A DNA stretch of 64,000 nt from Nyssa sinensis (GCA_008638375.1 CM018048.1:2943940-3007939), one strand, 5' to 3'; positions 1 through 13,342 are shown, counted from the stretch's first letter. The notes: generated from the sequence alone by a model not told the origin. Numbers and translations are program-made.

Positions 1-1326
1 TTAATTGAGATGTGTCCTAAACTTCACTGCCATTAAATTGATTTTCATACGGATGCATTATTAACCATCAACATTTGAACAGGGTTGACAAGTGTAAGCG
101 TGGATTCGGGATGAAAGTTGTGAGAAAACTTGCATCATGACCATGCTGGATTGAAGATGCCTTGGTTTCCTGTGATGAATCATTCCTGAGATTGATGAAG
201 CAATCATCCCTCCGCATTAGTGGTATGTGATTAATATGTGGACTTAAATTTTAAAACTAGGATGGATGCAGAGTCAATATCCTTGTTTGATTTATAATTT
301 GTTGTATTTGTAACAATTGTTTTTTCCTTCCACGAATTCAAATGTTTGCTTGTTTATACTTTAGGATCCCACCTTTGTGGGCAAGCTGGTAGGGCCATGT
401 CAATTGTGCAGTAAATTAAGATATCAACTCATGCAGAAGAACCATAGACATTAAGAAAATTCATGCCAAGTGTGGCTAGCAGTACATGAGGTGAAAATGT
501 TATAGATGAACTTGTGAAATCTCTCAAGTAATCATTTTCCTTTTCATTGATGATCTTTCTGCTTTGTGCTTTGGACTATTGGGTGGGTTTTTGTACCAGA
601 AACATTTATATATTATATATACACACACACTGACAATCACACAGAAGGAACAGGATATAAAAAAATATTGGGTATAATTTTCCTTTAAAATCTTTCAAAA
701 TTCAATTCTATTTTATATTTCAATTATTTCAAAAAACTAAAATTTGATTTTTAAATTTAAATTATACCAAATTTCATCATTCCAAACACAACCTTAACTC
801 CTACTATGTTACTTTAATTTGTGTAAAACAAAAAATATAAAGCTGACTTCTAAATGCGGGGACAAAAGAATTAAGAGTATCTCTACAGAGCTCTTGATCA
901 AAATTTTCCTTCATGATTGTGCTAAAATAATTTATGTGACACTTTAAAAAGTAATTTTTCGAATCTCCAAAATTCTCTTCAAATATCAATATTTGAAAAA
1001 TTGAGGTTACTTGTAATCCTCTATATCTCTCACATAGTTGAAAAAAAGGCTTTGCGATAAACTGGAATAGTAGTCCAGTTTGGTCATCATATCTTCTCCT
1101 AAAAACACAAAAAAAGAAGTTCATGAATTTAAATCTTATTTCTGTTGTCTTATTTATTTGGCTTTGTGACTAATTGGGATAGTCCAGTTGGCCATTGATA
1201 TCTTCTCCTAGAGAAAAAGCCACCTCTCAAAACTGATTTTAATCACCTCACCCATCTTTACTTAATGCCAATCTGTCGCCATTAGTAGAGAAAATTGTTT
1301 TTATCATATAAGGGCCAAGGACCATT
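1..1326. other. AT-rich intergenic DNA
   Basis: No coding region could be supported on either strand. The stretch is AT-rich with short simple repeats, such as a TATA/CA-rich run near 605-630. The one sizeable open frame (804-1124, minus) is low-complexity and resembles no family I know. A 3' end of a gene lying to the left cannot be excluded. Confidence 0.5.
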
Positions 1327-1335
1327 TAGTTTTAA

Positions 1336-2050
1336 GGCCACGGGGCATTTAGTAGGGTATCATGTGTTTGAGTCGTGTTAAAGAATATATATTTAAAAAT
1401 ATATATTAATCTTAATATGATACTATTAATTAATCGTGTCAAGTTTTAAAATTCAAATTCAACCCATTCATTAAACAGGTTACACGTGTGAGAAATGTTA
1501 CATTTTTTAAATTTTTATCTCAAATGATGTGATACTGATGTGTGAGAATCACGTTAATTATATAATTTTAAGTATTGTCAGTAATTCAGTATCATGCCAA
1601 TGCCACATTATTTGAGATAGGAATTTGGGATATAATTTTGAAAATTGTACCATTGCTCTACACGTGTTAACATGCTTAACCTATTTATTTTATTTTTTTA
1701 TTTTTTAAATAAAAAATTACCTATCTCTATATATGTATAGATAATTTTAAGTTTAATAAATTTTGGACATTGGACAAATCAAAGTAAAAACTTTTTTTAT
1801 AAGTAAAAAAATCTTCTAACCTTGATAAACTTTTGACATAAGACGAATTATCTTAACTTATGTTATTTTTTATAATTAAACGTATTTAATCGTGTTAAAC
1901 GTATTGACACTACTAAAACTTCAATATAACATGCTTATTAATCATATTATAGTGTCAATCTATTTATGACTCAAACTCAAACTCCGTTCACTTCATGTCG
2001 TATTTGAGTCGTGGTGTTGTGTTGTGTCAAAGATTGACACCCCTGCCATC
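1336..2050. mobile_element. Possible MITE-like element with 9-bp target duplication
   Basis: The 9-mer TAGTTTTAA occurs at 1327-1335 and again at 2051-2059, bracketing 715 bp. The inner ends are weakly complementary: GGCCACGGGGCAT on the left, and GGCAGGGGTGT when the right end is read on the minus strand. The interior is rich in CGTGTT/GTGTCAA words. A 9-bp duplication is typical of Mutator-like elements. No coding capacity is visible. The terminal match is poor and the DNA is AT-rich, so this is tentative. Confidence 0.4.
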
Positions 2051-2059
2051 TAGTTTTAA

Positions 2060-4662
2060 AACATTGATTTATAGCGGACAACTCATCATCACAAGTAGAT
2101 TACAGTATAGCAACAGCAAGAGATGCGATTATGGATGAGCGTAGAAATGAAATGAAGAAGATATTTTTTGGTATTATTCACAGAGGGGTTTTTGTCAAGA
2201 AAATTGGTAGGGACTTTTGGAATTAATAATACTTTGATTGGATCTTAGACTAATTTAACACTTTACAAAAGACTTATTAGTGAATCTCCCTAAATTTATT
2301 TTCCTTTACTTAATTCATAAAACATTGATGTAAGATAGTAATTTTTTTTTTGAATTATTGATTTTGTAGTTGGCTTGTCAAAGAAAGATTATAGATTTTA
2401 GGGTTTTCATTAGTGGAAGAAAGGTTGTACTATTTATAGATGAAAATGAATTGAAACTTTTATGGGTTAAAAACTATACAAAATAAAAAAAAAAGGGACA
2501 ACTCTTTGTATTGAAATGCTCAATCTATCTGAAATCTTGGTGTAAGATTAATCTTTTTTAGTTATGAGAAGAGCTCGAGAAGCTTCAATAATTATTCTTT
2601 ATGTTCTTTTCTTTTGATTTTTTGAAATAAAATAATAAATATTAGTTTGTTTTATTTTTTATTTGTTATTTAAACAAAATGTGAAAATGATTAATTTTGC
2701 TATTTTAATTTTGTGAACTCTAAAAATGATGTTCTTCCAAATAAAAAAGAAGATGACAAAAAAAAAAAAAAAATAAGAAAGAGGATTAAGCAAACTCTTT
2801 CTACTTTCTTTTTATATATATTGATGAAATTATAACTGTATATTCAACTATAATTTAAGTTGCTAAATGATTATCTTTATTAATTTCTTCTTATTTCACA
2901 TACTTAATTAGTTGAAATTTGCTTATATTCATTTTTTTTAATTGTAGAATAGGATCTTAAATTAGTAATTTTTTTTTTTAAAAATGTGGTGTTACAATTC
3001 ATATTAATCAACTCAACTCTATTACAATTAAATCAACCAATTCACAAGACATAACCCAACTCAAGAGTCTCTCTAAGTAGAAATAAATGCTCACATCTTT
3101 CTAATGGAGAGTGAGACTTAAACTCATGACATCTTTCTTAAAAAAAACATGGACGGCAAACTGGCCAGTACATCTATGCCATGTTTGAATAAGGGATATG
3201 GGGGGGAGGATTTAAGGCTAAAAAAGAAATTAACAATTCAAAGTTTTCAAATCATTTGTTTGGATAAAGTATTTTTATACAAGTATTTCGAAATAAAAAT
3301 TAATATTTTTGTGAAAGTAATGTTAAAAAATAATTATAGAAAATGCCTAACAAGGATAAATTCATGTACAACATATGTAAAAGTCACAAATATATATTTT
3401 TTTGCAAATGTTATAATCAAACTTTTAAAAAAATTGTCTGTTTTAATTATTAGATATATATATATATATATACATGTGTAAATAAAGATTTTTTTTTTTT
3501 TTATATATTTTATGAAATTGAAATTAATTTTATCAATGAATTTTAAATTGACCCACTGAGTTATCATCCTGGCTCGGCCCTTGGTTCTATAGGTGGTCAC
3601 TTCCCAAAAAAGAATTTAATCCCCTAATCCCTCTTTAATTATGCCAATCTGTTGCTATTAATGGATTAAAAAGAACGGCAAAACGTGCTTTCTGTGTCCC
3701 CTAATATCGCGGATTCTGTACTTAGTTTGGTAGGAATATTGTTCATGCTCACAACGTGCATTTACATAATATTAAGATAATCTTCACTGCATCCGGAGTA
3801 CCATCATGTTAATATGCTTTTTTCTTTTTTTAAGTCACCTCGAAGCCTTTAAATTATAATTGTCAAGAATCAACGTATAAGCGACTCAAATTCGATACGC
3901 AGAAATTTTATTCTCAATGTTTTTATCGCTTAACCACACCTCTTGGTAATCTTAATATACTCTTCTAACAACATTATTTTATATGCACACACATATATAT
4001 ATATATATCTATATATATATATGTATTTATTGTATTATGTACCACTAAAAAAAATAAATCTTATAACAAAGGATATGGTATTATTGAAATAGTCACCAAC
4101 AGATCTCAAAAGATTTTTAGGTGACAATTATTATCATTTTATCATTCATCATGTGATCGATCGTAAAAACGAAATATACAAATAATAGCAGGCTATCAAA
4201 TAAAATAATCTCAATCAACAATGACATAATTGAGACCAATAAAATCTTTATTTAATAAGTCAAGTTGGACTACTCCAAATAAAAAATTTTAGTTCCTAAT
4301 CTTTCATTTTTTTTTTTGCAAACGGGTCAAGTTTTGGAATCGGAGACCTAAATCCGGGTCTAGTTAAGACGAGTCTTAACAGATCTAAATCTGAATCTAA
4401 ACTCGTTTAAACTTGATGAATCTAGATCCAAGTATGATCAAATCTTAGAAAATTTGTCCAAATCTACCTGTTGACAAGCCTACATGAAGTGTGTTTCAAG
4501 CTAGTTTACAAACAAATCTGTATTAGACTAAAATAACTCAATTTGGTTCCCTAAGCAAGATTTGATTGTTTAATTAATTAACTCTATGATGGGGTCATAC
4601 CCCCATTGTATTTTTTATGGGGATGAAAGGTACGTGTTCCCTCTTATCCGTTTCATTATTGA
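2060..4662. other. AT-rich intergenic DNA, no gene seen
   Basis: Long A/T homopolymers (for example near 2760 and 3490) and TA microsatellites (about 3453-3471 and 3995-4022) dominate. The open frames around 3149-3600 run through these repeats and have low-complexity products rich in I, Y, K and F, so they are not called as genes. Confidence 0.6.
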
Positions 4663-4828
4663 GGCCCGTTAATCGTGTTTAACGTGTTGGCCTTATTTTT
4701 TATTAATCAACTAAAGTTTTTTTTTTTTTATATTTTGGTAACAATGCCCGTTAATCGTGTTTAACGTGTTGGCCTTATTTTTTATTAATCAACTAAAGTT
4801 TTTTTTTTTTTATATATTTTGGTAAGTT
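4663..4828. repeat. 83-bp tandem duplication
   Basis: Two nearly identical copies lie head to tail (4663-4745 and 4746-4828). Each starts GCCCGTTAATCGTGTT, continues through AACGTGTTGGCC, and ends in a long T run followed by TATTTTGGTAA. The core words also occur in the possible MITE at 1336-2050, so this may be a tandemly duplicated fragment of the same repeat family. Confidence 0.85.
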
Positions 4829-6470
4829 GTTTTATCTAAAATGAAAAGATTCTCTTTTGTATATAAGACTCTAATTTGAATCAGTACACACACATAATAA
4901 TAAAGATTTCTTTCCTCCCAGACATTGTAAAAAAAGTTTATTTTACATTCTTCTTTTAGAGCCTCTGAAAATGACAAAAATCAGTTTTTGTAAAATACAA
5001 ATAAATTGATTTTATAATTTGTAATGTTTGGTATATACTTTTTAGTAATATATTGGTTATCATTTTTCCTTAAAAGATGTTTAAAACCGAAATAAATAAA
5101 ATCAGATAAAAATAGTTGATTTTCAACCTCCCCCCCAAAAAAACCAAATAGCTAAGACAGACTTGACCTGATTTAGTTTTAAAAATTTTCAAACAATCTC
5201 TTATTTTAGTTAAGGAAAATGTTTGGTTTACCAATTTGATTTCTGGATGATGTGTCAATATATATATATATATATATTTTATAATAATAAATGTGTTTTG
5301 TCTTTTTATTTAAATTTTAAAAGAGAATTATGATAAATAATATCATCCGATAAATTAATTTGGTGTATTTAACATTACTCTTTAGTTAAAAGAAATTGAT
5401 TAACAAAACAAGATTGCTTCTTTCCTAAAATCTCCCATCTCAACAATTAGTAATAATTTCGAACTGATGTAACAGTTGTATTTAAAAAAAATTAAAAAGA
5501 ATACTAAAAATTGATTCTAGTTCAAAATGAAACAACATTATAGCATGTAGGGTTTTGGTGAAGACTACCATTATTGCTTCTGTCCCATGCAAACTCTCAT
5601 AAGAGAGTAGGGATTGCCAACTTTGAGAAGGTTTAACTCAATCAAGAAAGCTATTTCATCTGCACCATTGACAGTCATGAAGTAATTAACATTGTTTCCT
5701 TAATTTGAAGAAAGATTAGTATTTAATTTTGAGTAATTCTATCTTTACCAATATTTTTTTACTGGATTATATTAAATGTATAACATTTTATGATTTATTA
5801 TGCTACAAATGAGATTTTTTCATGTCATTTGAATTTTTTTTAGATTTCGTTTGGTTAGAAGAAAATAAATGCTAGAAAGTGAAAGTACTTAGAAAACAAG
5901 AAAAGAAAAGAAAAGAAAAGAAAATGAAAAGAAAATTACTTTTTCTTACATTCATTTGGTTATGAAAGAAAAGATAAAAAAGTTACAAGAAAAAGTTATA
6001 TTTCTTGTTTGAAAAGTACTAAAGTGAGAAGAACTTTTTGTTAATTGTTTAAATTATCCATATTTATAAATGCTTTAACTTTGTAATACTCGTATAAATT
6101 ACATGTCACAAACTCATAATAATTATAATAATGATTCATTTTAATAAAAAAAAGTCTAATTTTTAAAAGAATTATTCAATTTTTTTTCTTTATATTCGGT
6201 TAAAGTATTTTACAAAAACATGAATTTTTTTTTTTGTTAATCTATTGAATAATAAAATAATAAAGATGCAAACCACATTAGGAAGCTAAGTATACAAATC
6301 TTAAAAATCATCTAACAGTTAAAAAATGATGTTATAAATGTATATTATCCAAAAATATTAAAATTTCCAATTACTACTTAAATACATAAAAAATTAATTA
6401 TATATAATAATATATATATATATATATGTAATACATTGATATTAATTAAATATTATATATACACATTAAC
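4829..6470. other. AT-rich intergenic DNA, no gene seen
   Basis: Nothing gene-like was found. It contains a TA run near 5258-5277, an AAAAG-type purine repeat near 5895-5935, and scattered poly-T tracts. Confidence 0.6.
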
Positions 6471-6471
6471 T

Positions 6472-6473
<2 letters not shown>

Positions 6474-6517
<44 letters not shown>

Positions 6518-6600
6518 TGTATTAACTATTTATCTTTTTTTTTTTTATATATATATACATATACAAACGTAATTGCATATATATATATATATTACGTATT

Positions 6601-6654
<54 letters not shown>
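6474..6654. repeat. Compound TG/TA microsatellite
   Basis: A (TG)n tract (6474-6504) is followed by TA tracts, a T-rich spacer, more TA (about 6574-6619) and a second (TG)n tract (6619-6654). An open frame runs through it but encodes only CV/IY dipeptide repeats. Confidence 0.95.
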
Positions 6655-6658
<4 letters not shown>

Positions 6659-7481
6659 ATAAAAAAAAGAATTACTAGAGAAATTAGGAATAAATTAGAA
6701 TTAGAAATTAAGTAATCCTAATACAATTAAGAAATAAATATGTTGGGTAGTGTGGATCCTGATAAGTACTGACTTTAATTTTTCGATCGCGGATTTGTTT
6801 TATTTCTAAGTGTATTTTTGGTATTTCACATTATTATCATGTTGTCCTAATTCTATATCTTTATAGTTGAAGAGTTGTATCTCATTATAACTTGTAACTC
6901 TTTTAGATCAACGTAATCTTATTTTGAAGTGAATCACATAATTCTATATTCTTGTGTTCTTATTTTTAAGGTATCATATTAGAAAGGAACTTCGGTTTCT
7001 TACTTATAAAGTAATGCTATGCAAAATATATTTTCTCAGTCAATTCTTTTTTTCATTTTTTAGTGTGCCTACTATGTAGTAGAAGTGAATTCCAATTTAT
7101 TGTGTTTTAAGTGTAAAAAAAAAAAAAAAAAACAGAGTGATAAAAAGTGTTACATATAGCATTTTACTTTCTGAAAATAACTTCATTCAGGTCATGTTGA
7201 AGTATAAAAAAAAAATTAGAGTTATAAAAGTTAAAATGATGTGTTATATACATCATTTTATTTCTCTGTCACTTCATATTATGGATGCATTAAATCAATA
7301 AAAAGACAACATTATTTTTTAAATCAATAAAAAGAGAACATTTTAAAGAAAATATAGCATGTCATTTTCTGAAATAACTTCTTTCAGTTCATGGATGGAA
7401 TGGAGAATATGAATGCATCAAATCAATAACATGTCATTCATAAGAAAAATAAATATGATCCAATTGCCGATTTCATCTCAA

Positions 7482-7482
<1 letters not shown>
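6655..7482. other. AT-rich intergenic DNA, no gene seen
   Basis: No coding signal. Two similar segments near 7180-7260 and 7365-7430 (ACTTCTTTCAGTTCATG-like, then ATGCATCAAATCAATAA-like words) hint at an old local duplication. Confidence 0.5.
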
Positions 7483-7539
<57 letters not shown>

Positions 7540-7695
7540 TATATTTGTTTTTGACCACAGAGAGGGAGTCTGATCCGACAGGGAAAGTGATTAACACAAT
7601 CAATGTGTCCAAAAAATTTGGTAATGTGAACCCCTCAATCTCAAACTGACTTTCTTTCTTTATGTGCACTTGCACACCACGCAACATTCACCAAC

Positions 7696-7730
<35 letters not shown>
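7483..7730. repeat. CA/TA and AAT microsatellites
   Basis: A (CA)n tract at 7483-7522 grades into (TA)n to about 7540. A separate (AAT)n tract of about twelve units lies at 7695-7730. The overlapping open frames on both strands owe their length to the dinucleotide run. Confidence 0.95.
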
Positions 7731-8064
7731 GATGATTAGTCTACATGTATTATTCTATTTATTAACACGGGACGTCCAAATTTCAACTTAAGTCTACATC
7801 TGCCGACCTCTTAATATTAATTCTAGGGAATTTTATTTATTTGTGATCTTTTCTATAATCTTGCTCAAAATCTCCATTGATTTAATATAATTTTTGAGAC
7901 AAATTAGTCTATTTGAAATATAAGAAATTCGTTTTTTTTTTTTTTGTTTATAGACGATTTTAATTCGAATTGTTACACATACACATAATATTTGAGATTT
8001 GTCCCTTCCTACATTGCATATATATATATATATATAATTTTTGAATATGATGATCCACGTGTGA

Positions 8065-8239
8065 ATTATGGTAGAGTTAATTAATTATTTCAAATGATAT
8101 ATATATATATATATATATATGGTAATGCAGGATATTCTGATCCAAATTGCGTCTATCAAACTAAATTCCTACAACTCTTCTTACAGTCATTTCACACAAG
8201 ATTATGGTAGAGTTAATTAATTATTTCAAATGATATATA

Positions 8240-8280
<41 letters not shown>

Positions 8281-8300
8281 TGGTAATGCAAGGTATCTTG
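8065..8300. repeat. Direct duplication with TA tracts
   Basis: The string ATTATGGTAGAGTTAATTAA with its following TTATTTCAAATGATATATAT occurs at 8065 and at 8201. Each copy runs into a TA (or TA/TG) microsatellite and then GGTAATGCA-(A)GG-TAT. The period is 136 bp, and the second copy has an expanded microsatellite. Confidence 0.8.
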
Positions 8301-9527
8301 CTTGCACGTGTGCCTCTAAATTTTTAGAGCGCGTGGGATAAGGTAATTCCAAGAGTTGCTAGCGAAAGGAATCAAACTTGAGAGTTTGAGATGATAAGCT
8401 CCTCGACTAACAATTTAACACCATCTCAACTAATTTCTTGGGGTTACTTTCAAATGATCTTGGTATGCATCACAGGAGAACTTTAAGTGTTCAGTTGGTT
8501 GGGTTGTGTAAAAGTATGGGAACAAATAGTAAGATAAGAATAAGTAGTAAGATGTTTGATAAAAATTATCAAAAAGTGATTATAAAATATTAAAAGTCAA
8601 AAATAACAAAAATAAAAAATGAAAAAAAAAACAATTGAATAATATTATATTACTTTCTATTAACTTACAAAATAAGTATTAAAAAGTAACTTATTTAAAT
8701 AAGTTGATTTCAAATAAAATAAACTGAATTCCACTGCATATGATGATTTAAATTTATTATATTCAAATGAATATTTATGAATGAAGTATTTTTTTTTCTC
8801 TCAAACATAATAAACTGATCTCTTTAAACAGAAAAAAATCTCAAAGCTTTGATGAAAGGTGTCTTTAAATTTGGAGGTTATTTTAATGGGTTTTGTATAA
8901 AAAAAATGAATCATAATTGTAAATGTGGATGTCTTGGGATTTGAAGTTTGGCAACTAATTTTCTTTTGGGTAAGAAAAAGTGCCTCCGGGTCAGGCTTGT
9001 GTTCATTTCGAGACTAATCTCTATCACTCTCATCAGTTTTTATCCTATTTTAATAAATAGAATACGAATGATCTTAAGAGCTACTTACCAGTAAAAATTA
9101 AATTAGAACATACAAGTAGCCCGTTTCTACTCGGTCCAACTCTTTGAGATTGCTTGGCAACTACTTGAAACCAATTTATAAGATTTTTTTTGTAAATTTT
9201 TTAATTTAAGATGAATGAACTACATTTGACGGAATTGAAAAAAAACACTTAATCTGATTTGTCAAAATACCTTAACCCCTAAACCAAAGAAAGAATCATG
9301 CAGTTCAAGAATTTTCCCTAGACTTGTGAAAACAAAAAACTAATAACGTAACTGTCCCAACTCCGAAGGCCAACCATTTCTCAATAAATGTGAGTTTGCC
9401 ACATGAAAGTTCGCACAAGATACAGACTTTAGATGGTCCATATAATGAGAATGTGAAGGTGTGGCCTTTTCCTCGTAAAAAACGCGTTTGAATCTCACCC
9501 ACCATTTACAAACCAAAGAAACTTCTA

Positions 9528-9532
<5 letters not shown>
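8301..9532. other. Intergenic DNA upstream of the small gene
   Basis: No convincing coding region. The 66-residue minus-strand frame at 9305-9505 has no recognisable motif. The last few hundred bases would hold the promoter of the gene starting at 9650, but no element apart from the microsatellite below stands out. Confidence 0.5.

Positions 9533-9607
<75 letters not shown>
9533..9607. promoter_or_regulatory. CT microsatellite plus TA tract upstream of the 9650 gene
   Basis: An unbroken (CT)n tract of about 22 units (9533-9576) runs directly into a (TA)n tract of about 15 units (9577-9607), ending 42 bp before the ATG at 9650. Pyrimidine-rich CT tracts are common in plant core promoters and 5' leaders, and the TA tract could serve as a TATA region. 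Its role here is inferred from position only. Confidence 0.5.
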
Positions 9608-9610
<3 letters not shown>

Positions 9611-9649
9611 ACATCTCTGTAACTCTAACTTCCAAGCAAGAAATTAACA

Positions 9650-10126
9650 ATGGAGAAACCACGACAACAAAAAGAAAATCAGTCTGATAAGGCCAAGTCT
9701 CTTTTATGGGATTGTGGCAGTTCACTCTACGACTCGTTCGAGCTCAAATCGTTTGAACGCCAACTCGACTCAGCGTTAGCTTCAAGAACCCTATCGATGC
9801 CTCATTTGCCTGATCGTCGAGTTCTTCCACCGCCACCACCTGAGCCAGTGTCCAAAAAGTCCTCCAAGATCTCTCGGTCAATTCAGAAACTTCTTCGATC
9901 CGTTTTTCGTCCAAAACAAAATAACAGTTCGTTGTTTCGAGTCAAAGAGCGATCACAAGAAAGATTTTATGCTGTTTACGATAAGTCCAGTGCACTCTCG
10001 ACGATTCCAGAGGTTCCAGAGAATGCTGCAGAATATGGCGGTCTTTCGCCGGAGTTCAATTCATTAGTGAGAAGAACCGCCTCTGACCGCTTCAAGGCCA
10101 CCTCCATGGGTATTTCATGTGCTTAA
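9650..10126 (+). CDS. Small plant protein of unknown function, 158 aa
   Basis: A single open frame with ATG after a CT-rich leader and stop TAA at 10124-10126. The composition is that of a real protein. A conserved-looking N-terminal block holds LLWDCGSSLYDSFELKSF (about residues 18-35), then RQLDSALASRTLSMPHLPD (about 38-56), then a run of six prolines, a basic serine-rich segment with SKISRSIQKLLRSVFRP (about 73-89), and a C-terminal LSPEFNSLVRRTASDRF block. There is no signal peptide or membrane segment. I recognise the overall look of an intronless plant-specific family but cannot name it or give a function. It is the only uninterrupted non-transposon gene in the window. Confidence 0.8.
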   Translation: MEKPRQQKENQSDKAKSLLWDCGSSLYDSFELKSFERQLDSALASRTLSMPHLPDRRVLPPPPPEPVSKKSSKISRSIQKLLRSVFRPKQNNSSLFRVKERSQERFYAVYDKSSALSTIPEVPENAAEYGGLSPEFNSLVRRTASDRFKATSMGISCA

Positions 10127-11235
10127 TAGCCTAAAACGTTGACTATGTGATTGAATATCTATATATATATATAATTATATGTATAGGATTTCAAATTTGG
10201 TGTCTGATGTTTTAGAACGATGCTATATATATTTGTATGACTTTTAGTTTCATTGAGATGAGGTCAAAGTTTGGTTTGAAACAGATGATGGGTTTTGAAT
10301 GTGATGATCGTGTGAACCATTTTTTTAAGGAGGAGATCCTTGAAACCTGCAACAACTTTTTACCAAGCTCTAAAGCTGCTTTACTTTCATTATTAGCCAT
10401 AATTAGATACAACCCCTTCTTTGATTATTGCAATATACATATATATGCATACCACCATTAAGGTAGAACTGATTGGAAAGACCAAAAAAAAAAAAAAATG
10501 GTTAGCTTATAAGAAAGTTGAATTATCAAAACAGTTGTCGCATCAGACACGTTTGCCGATCGTAGCACTGCACTAATCCTCGTCAAAGTGCACTGGATTG
10601 ATCTTTTGAAGCCCGCTGAAGTTTCATTCTGTGTTTCATGTAAGGTTTTTTTTGAATCGATTCATGAAGATCGATGAATTACCATTAATGTGCATGCTGG
10701 TAATGATATGTTTATGTGGAGAGGATATGTAATGGCTGATGAGTAGTACTTTTGTCAGTCATTTATGGATTTGGCAAGGACTGCAGACCTTTTATTTTTG
10801 AATTCCCTGGAGTGAAGGGAATTTACTATGTAGCAGAAGCAACTAGACCCCTTCTTTGAAGGCTAGATGGGGGCAAGGTTTAGGAGTGAGGATTTTTCAG
10901 CCATTTTCATAATGAAAACTGGATTTTCTCATTCATTTTCTCTAAAACAATATTAGATATTCCCAATTTGTACTTCAAATTATATGATATTGTTGAGTTA
11001 CAAAAATTTCTCTTTTTGAATTTTTGTATTGAAAAAATATATTATAAGTTTTTTGAATTGTAAAAAATTATTTTAAAAACTTTTAGAATTTTTTTTAAAT
11101 AGTATAATAATTCTTGTAAGAATATTTATAAATGTATATAGTATTACTTATAGCTTAAATGATAACACATTTCAAGGGGGTGGGCGGTAGCCAGTAATTA
11201 AGGATCTTGTCTCTTAAGATCATCATGTCAAAACT
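10127..11235. other. Downstream intergenic DNA of the 9650 gene
   Basis: The first few hundred bases probably contain the 3' UTR. The opposing open frames at 10212-10461 overlap each other and show no family motif. No other gene was seen. Confidence 0.5.
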
Positions 11236-11725
11236 CCATGGATGTCATTTTTTTTTTTTTTGAGAATTAGTTAGTCCAAAAGGTCGGATACATAATGAAC
11301 AGTACGATTGGTTTCTCGAATTAATTAGTTCGAAGGGTCGGATACATAGTGGACGGTAAGATTGGTCCCTTGAATTAGTTAGCCTTTTAAAGGGTCGGAT
11401 ACATAGTGGACAGTAAGATTGGTCTTCCGAATTAGTTTCTTTTAATCAGGTTCCTCACTAGTGGACGATAAGATTGGTATTTTGAATTAATTAGCCCGAA
11501 AGGTTAGATACCAAGTTATAAAAAATTAGTTGCCTTTAATCAGGTTCCTCACTAGTGGACGATAAGATTGGTCTTTTGAATTAATTAGCCCGAAGGACTG
11601 GATACCGAATTACAAAAAGAAAAAGGACGCTGTCCTAACTTTAATTAGACTCCTGTTAATAGGATGGTAAGATTAGTCTCCTGAATTAATTAACTTGAAG
11701 CGTCAGATACCGAATTATAAAAAAA
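11236..11725. repeat. Degenerate minisatellite-like array
   Basis: The phrase GGTCGGATACATA(G)TG-GAC-GGTAAGATTGGTC-GAATTA recurs about every 60 bp from 11285 to 11440. A longer variant unit (CAGGTTCCTCACTAGTGGAC, then GATAAGATTGGT, GAATTAATTAGCCCGAA, GGATACCGAATTA) follows two or three times to 11725. At least five related copies are visible with substitutions and small indels. No protein is encoded. It may be a tandem repeat left by an old retroelement. Confidence 0.75.
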
Positions 11726-13307
11726 AAAAAACTTAAATGATAACAAGTTGTCATTATGCAAGGCATGTATTTTGTTCAAACTATCAATAGAGCTATGTCT
11801 CTAATAATTAATTATTTTAGAAGAGTTAAAAATTATTAATCAAAAAAATTATCAATTGTTGTGCTTTTTCTATGGTTTTTATTAGTGAACAATTATCTCA
11901 AAGGGAACACACATATTTTGAAGGATGATAAACACATACGTATTTTCAAAGGTGATCAACTTTTTTCACAGAAGAATATATATTATACGTAATTTAGATT
12001 ATAAGAAAGTTCTTAATCATCTTTTTTTTATCACTAAAAAATTTGTGTTACTAATAATTTTTATATAATATATACAAAGCTATACGTGTACTTTTCTATA
12101 TTAATAATTAATAGTACAAATAGTTTTTCAAAAAACTATTAATTATTAAAGATAACTAAGCTATTGAAAATTAACTATTAAATGGAAAATTACTCATATA
12201 AAGAGAACTCTTTTTCTTTTCTTTTCTTTTTAAATCTTTTTTAATGCTTCCTACATCATTTTGACATTGCTCTTTACACAATCCTTTCATAGAAAAGGTA
12301 CAATTGTAATTTTGTTATTTTGAAATTTGTCATCTTAAAACTCCAGACCTTTCTTACAATTTTTTAAGATATTCTCTATAGTGTGCAATATATATATATA
12401 TATATATATATATAGTCACATAACTTAGCTTAAAATTGATAATATTTTAATTCCTATGTCCAGATGCAATTATTCATATCAAACCATAGGAATTAAATAA
12501 TGGGTCACAAAATCAATTATGACAATGGTTTCACCAAGCAAATTAAGGACCCCATACCTTAATATTTTAGATTAATTTGTATCTGAGTAGATGAAACAAG
12601 TCTCTCAAGTGGACCAATTTAAGTTAGGTACACCACTTTATGACCCTCCCATCAATTGGACAGTTGGTCTTAAATTTCATGTCAGATATATGAGTGATTG
12701 AGTAATTAATAGTTCATCTTATCTTCTCCAATTTAAATTGTCCCATTGCCAATTAATTTGTAGAGATGGTGATAATTTACCAAGAAAATATTTTAGTGAG
12801 AAGATCACACCTACACTGCGATTAATGAAGATTGCAAGACAACTGCGGCCAGAGTTTAGATCTGTTTTAAATAGTTGTGAAAGAGAGTTTCGATTTAAAT
12901 TTTATAGTGTAATTCTCTTTGAGACTATCTTCTTTGGAAATAAAATTTTGTGTAAAATAACTGTGGAAGAAGGTTCTGATTTACAATCCGACCACGCGAA
13001 AGAAGATTGCGATTAGTAAGGTCAATTCGGGTTACCAAAAAAATATATATATTTAAACATGTGCCTTCTGTCATACTCTAACGGGAGATAACTTTTGTGT
13101 TGATCATTTAACTAATATGGGAGTGCAACTAAGAATGGTAAAAGGACGGGTTTAGGAGCAGTCTCTCTTCCATTCTTGCTCAGTTAGAAAATAGCCTTTT
13201 CACATTCCCACCCTACCCCATTCTGTCTAAAATTAAACTTTTAAATTTTTAAAAATTAAAACTAATAAACTAATATTATTATAAATACAAATTCATATAT
13301 ACATATT

Positions 13308-13342
<35 letters not shown>

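Noticed and set aside
6476..6715. 79-residue open frame
   Set aside because: It is a translation of TG and TA microsatellites (CV and IY repeats) and has no other content.
7413..7687. Overlapping open frames on both strands
   Set aside because: Their length comes from a CA/TA microsatellite; the flanks have no motif.
9525..9725. 66-residue minus-strand frame with RE and YI repeats
   Set aside because: It reads through the CT/TA tract and overlaps the real gene at 9650 in antisense.
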